Assembly: GCF_030406905.1 (NCBI RefSeq)
Contig: NZ_CP129137.1
Coordinates: 5,921,501-5,985,500, forward strand
Length of the DNA stretch: 64,000 nucleotides
Origin: Streptomyces sp. HUAS CB01
Lineage (GTDB): Bacteria; Actinomycetota; Actinomycetes; Streptomycetales; Streptomycetaceae
Reading direction: 5' to 3'
In this document: in pieces, positions 62,087 through 64,000 of the stretch
How the letters are laid out: each line of letters starts with the position of its first letter
Position numbering within the stretch: position 1 is the first letter of the stretch
The notes under the pieces: generated by a model
Told to the model about the DNA's origin: nothing
Seen by the model: the letters and a program-made list of their open reading frames with translations, nothing else
Databases searched by the model: none
Position numbers and translations under genes: made by a program

Positions 62087-62857
62087 GTGCCAGACACTCA
62101 TCGACTGCTGAGCGGCAGAACGGCCCTGATCACCGGGGCGAGCAGCGGGATAGGTGCCGCCGCCGCCCGGGTCTTCGCCCACGAGGGGGCGGCCGTCGTC
62201 CTCGCCGCCCGCCGGGAGGAACTGCTCGACAAGCTCGTGCGGGAGCTCCGCAACGACGGCCACGACGCCTCGTACGTGGTGACGGACGTGACGCGCCCCG
62301 AGGACACCGCACGCGCCGTGCGGTACGCCGTCGAACGGCACGGCCGGCTGGACGCGGCGTTCAACAACGCGGGTGTGGGCGGTGACCAGACGCCGCTGCA
62401 CCTCATGGACGACGACGTGTACGACACGGTGATGGACACCAATGTGCGCGGGCTCTGGAACTGCCTGCGGCACGAGATCGCCGCGATGCTCGAGGGCGGG
62501 GGCGGGGCCGTCGTCAACACGGCCAGCGTGGGAGGGCTCGTGGCGATCCCCGCCGCGGCCCCCTACGTGGCGGCGAAGCACGCGGTCGTGGGGCTGACCA
62601 GGGCGGCTGCGGGCGAGTACGCGGCTCGCGGCATCAGGGTCAACGCGATCGCGCCCGGGGCCACCCGCAGTGAGATCACCGAGGACTGGTTCGGCCGCAA
62701 TCCGGGTCTGGAGGACGCCGTGATCGGTGTGACACCGCAGGGCCGGATCGCGGCGCCGGAGGAGATCGCCCAGGCTGCCGCCTGGCTGTGCAGCGACCGC
62801 TCACCCTTCCTGACCGGCGCCGTGGTGCCCGTGGACGGCGGCTTCACCAACGGCTGA
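62087..62857 (+). CDS. Short-chain dehydrogenase/reductase
   Basis: 256 residues, classical SDR. TGASSGIG cofactor motif (about 16-23), NNAG (about 92-95), catalytic Ser region NTASVGG (about 144-150), YVAAK (about 159-163), and IAPGATRSEITEDW. Asp/Arg residues after beta-2 (AARREE) suggest NADP(H). A polyketide or other ketone is the likely substrate from context. The GTG at 62087 has only a weak ribosome site. It lies 73 bp after the monooxygenase and ends at a very strong hairpin. Confidence 0.9.
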   Translation: MPDTHRLLSGRTALITGASSGIGAAAARVFAHEGAAVVLAARREELLDKLVRELRNDGHDASYVVTDVTRPEDTARAVRYAVERHGRLDAAFNNAGVGGDQTPLHLMDDDVYDTVMDTNVRGLWNCLRHEIAAMLEGGGGAVVNTASVGGLVAIPAAAPYVAAKHAVVGLTRAAAGEYAARGIRVNAIAPGATRSEITEDWFGRNPGLEDAVIGVTPQGRIAAPEEIAQAAAWLCSDRSPFLTGAVVPVDGGFTNG

Positions 62858-62900
62858 CCGAGGGACCGGGCCGTGTCGTCACGGGGGGCGCGGCCGGGGA

Positions 62901-62941
62901 GGGGGGAGCGGGCCGCCTGTGGGCGGCGGCCCGCTCCCCCC
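62901..62941. terminator. Very strong bidirectional terminator
   Basis: GGGGGGAGCGGGCCGCC (62901-62917) pairs perfectly with its complement (62925-62941) over 7 bases, between the convergent SDR and AfsA-like genes. Confidence 0.92.
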
Positions 62942-62951
62942 GGACGTCGGC

Positions 62952-63917
62952 TCAGTCCGTCAGACAGCCGGACACGGTGCTGCGGAAGCAGATCCGCCCG
63001 TCCTGCCGTCCCGTCACGTCCACCGTGACGCGTCCGCGGTGGGCCGGCGGGGCCGTGGCCTCGACCAGGCAGGGCGCGTCCAGTTCCACATAGCTCGCGA
63101 AGGCATTGGTGGCGGACAGCGGCACGAAGCCCGGACCGGCCAGCGCACGGGCGGCCTGCTGGGCCGCCTCGACCAGGACCAGGCCGGGTACGTGGTCGAC
63201 GCGGTGGTCGAACAGCAGCAGGTTGCGTGTCTCGTTGCGGAGCTGCCAGCGCCCCTGCGACACGGGGGCGAGCAGGACGTCCTGCGCGGTGGCGCGGCCC
63301 ACCGACGCGGGCGGCACGGGCTCCGGGGCCGGCGTGTTCCAGGGCGCGTCGACCTTGGCGCCGCGGAGCCTGCGGTACACGGCCCGGGACATCCAGGAGA
63401 ACTCGGAGTCGATCCGGGCGAGCAGCCCGCCCGCGTGCAGGATCTCCGCCTCGATGCGGAGCCCGGCGGGCCGGCCGCCGCGGTGCCCGGTCACGGTGCA
63501 ACGGGCGAGGACGTCCAGGGCGACAGGGCCGTGTGCCGGCAGCGGCCGGCCGGGGTCCACGGTGAGGTTCAGGTTCTGCAGCAGGGTCTCGCTGGTGCGG
63601 GGCACCCCGTACGCGGAGTGCGCGATGAGTAACCCGGCCTGGCGGTAGGTGGCCGCCACGAGCACCGGGGCGGGCCCGGAGAGGGTTCCGGACACGGGTG
63701 CACGACCGCCGTGCGCCTCGGGCCAGACGGCTCCGAACCGGAATTCCGCGGGGCCGGTCCTGGCCCAGCGCGTCAGGTGGAGCGAGGAGCGGTGGGTGAG
63801 GTGCAGATGGTCCATGGGTATGTCCTCGGACCACCGCGGTTCGGGACGGTCGGCGGACTCGGTTCCGTCGGCTTCCGGCCCCCGCCGGTCGCCCCGCGCG
63901 GGCAGCAGTTCAGGCAC
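62952..63917 (-). CDS. AfsA-like gamma-butyrolactone biosynthesis protein
   Basis: About 321 residues with two AfsA/hotdog-like repeats. The first contains VAATYRQAGLLIAHSAYGVP, the second LLFDHRVDHVPGLVLVEAAQQA, the hallmark of AfsA/ScbA/BarX enzymes, which couple a beta-ketoacyl chain to a glycerol-type phosphate in A-factor-like signal synthesis. The GTG at 63917 is preferred because GGGGGGAAAC lies just upstream; ATG 63815 (GAGGACATACCC before it) and ATG 63932 are alternatives. The promoter lies at or beyond the window end. A receptor gene (ArpA/ScbR type) would be expected nearby but is not in the window. Confidence 0.85.
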   Translation of the reverse strand: MPELLPARGDRRGPEADGTESADRPEPRWSEDIPMDHLHLTHRSSLHLTRWARTGPAEFRFGAVWPEAHGGRAPVSGTLSGPAPVLVAATYRQAGLLIAHSAYGVPRTSETLLQNLNLTVDPGRPLPAHGPVALDVLARCTVTGHRGGRPAGLRIEAEILHAGGLLARIDSEFSWMSRAVYRRLRGAKVDAPWNTPAPEPVPPASVGRATAQDVLLAPVSQGRWQLRNETRNLLLFDHRVDHVPGLVLVEAAQQAARALAGPGFVPLSATNAFASYVELDAPCLVEATAPPAHRGRVTVDVTGRQDGRICFRSTVSGCLTD

Positions 63918-64000
63918 GTCGTTTCCCCCCATGCGCTGATGACGGGGCGGGGACCTGGCCGGGTCTCGCCCCGGAGTAGATTGCATAATCAGCGTTCCAT

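Noticed and set aside
1..64000. CRISPR array, tRNA or rRNA genes, prophage integrase or attachment sites
   Set aside because: No regularly spaced repeats, cloverleaf-like segments, rRNA sequence or integrase motifs were recognised by reading; a dedicated scan was not possible.

Overview
The window is high-GC actinobacterial DNA, almost certainly a Streptomyces chromosome. The grounds are GTG and TTG starts with strong GGAGG sites, sepH, cutRS, DUF4193 and DUF3710 neighbours, an AfsA-like gene, and extreme third-position GC. No tRNA, rRNA, CRISPR array or intact insertion sequence was seen.

Region 1 (about 1-27.9 kb) is conserved core chromosome. It holds a VOC protein, a mercaptopyruvate-type sulfurtransferase, the division protein SepH, a sugar-lactone oxidase with an MFS exporter, ferrochelatase, an inositol-monophosphatase-like enzyme, the CutRS two-component system, DUF4193, DUF3093, a thioesterase, dUTPase, DUF3710, an ABC ATPase, KdpDE, an OB-fold protein, DUF3159, two TrkA/CeoBC proteins, a KimA-like potassium permease and a TRAM-domain RNA methyltransferase. 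From memory, the dut to methyltransferase order matches Mycobacterium tuberculosis Rv2697c-Rv2689c. A potassium-sensing and potassium-uptake theme (KdpDE, TrkA pair, KimA-like permease) runs through 18-26.4 kb.

Region 2 (about 28-53.2 kb) is an accessory island that looks like a hypoxia or dormancy regulon. It contains a full arginine deiminase pathway (arcA, arcB, arcC and an antiporter-like permease), a second-type GAPDH fused in an operon to an Rv1733c-like membrane protein, bifunctional AdhE, pyruvate formate-lyase with its activase, a DoxX-like protein, a CBS-BON protein, a DUF6458-like protein, a PPOX-fold protein, a STAS protein and three intact tandem universal stress proteins (USPs). 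A DevS/OsdK-like GAF histidine kinase and a DevR/OsdR-like regulator sit inside it. About fifteen copies of a palindrome of form GGGNC-N4-GGNCC lie in its promoter gaps, several 79-92 bp before start codons, and are proposed as DevR/OsdR boxes. Together the genes would let an obligate aerobe make ATP from arginine (carbamate kinase) and from glycolysis plus mixed-acid fermentation (PFL, AdhE recycling NADH) when oxygen fails. The island is also eroding: two broken USP genes and a Zn-alcohol dehydrogenase with a large internal deletion remain.

Region 3 (about 53.4-58.7 kb) holds a secreted GH81 beta-1,3-glucanase with FN3 and glucan-binding modules behind a LacI-type operator, a decayed toxin-antitoxin pair, and msrA.

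Region 4 (about 58.7-64 kb) looks like the edge of a secondary-metabolite cluster: a domesticated transposase-like protein, an aromatic-ring FAD monooxygenase, a short-chain dehydrogenase and, facing them, an AfsA-like gamma-butyrolactone synthase. The cluster probably continues past base 64000.
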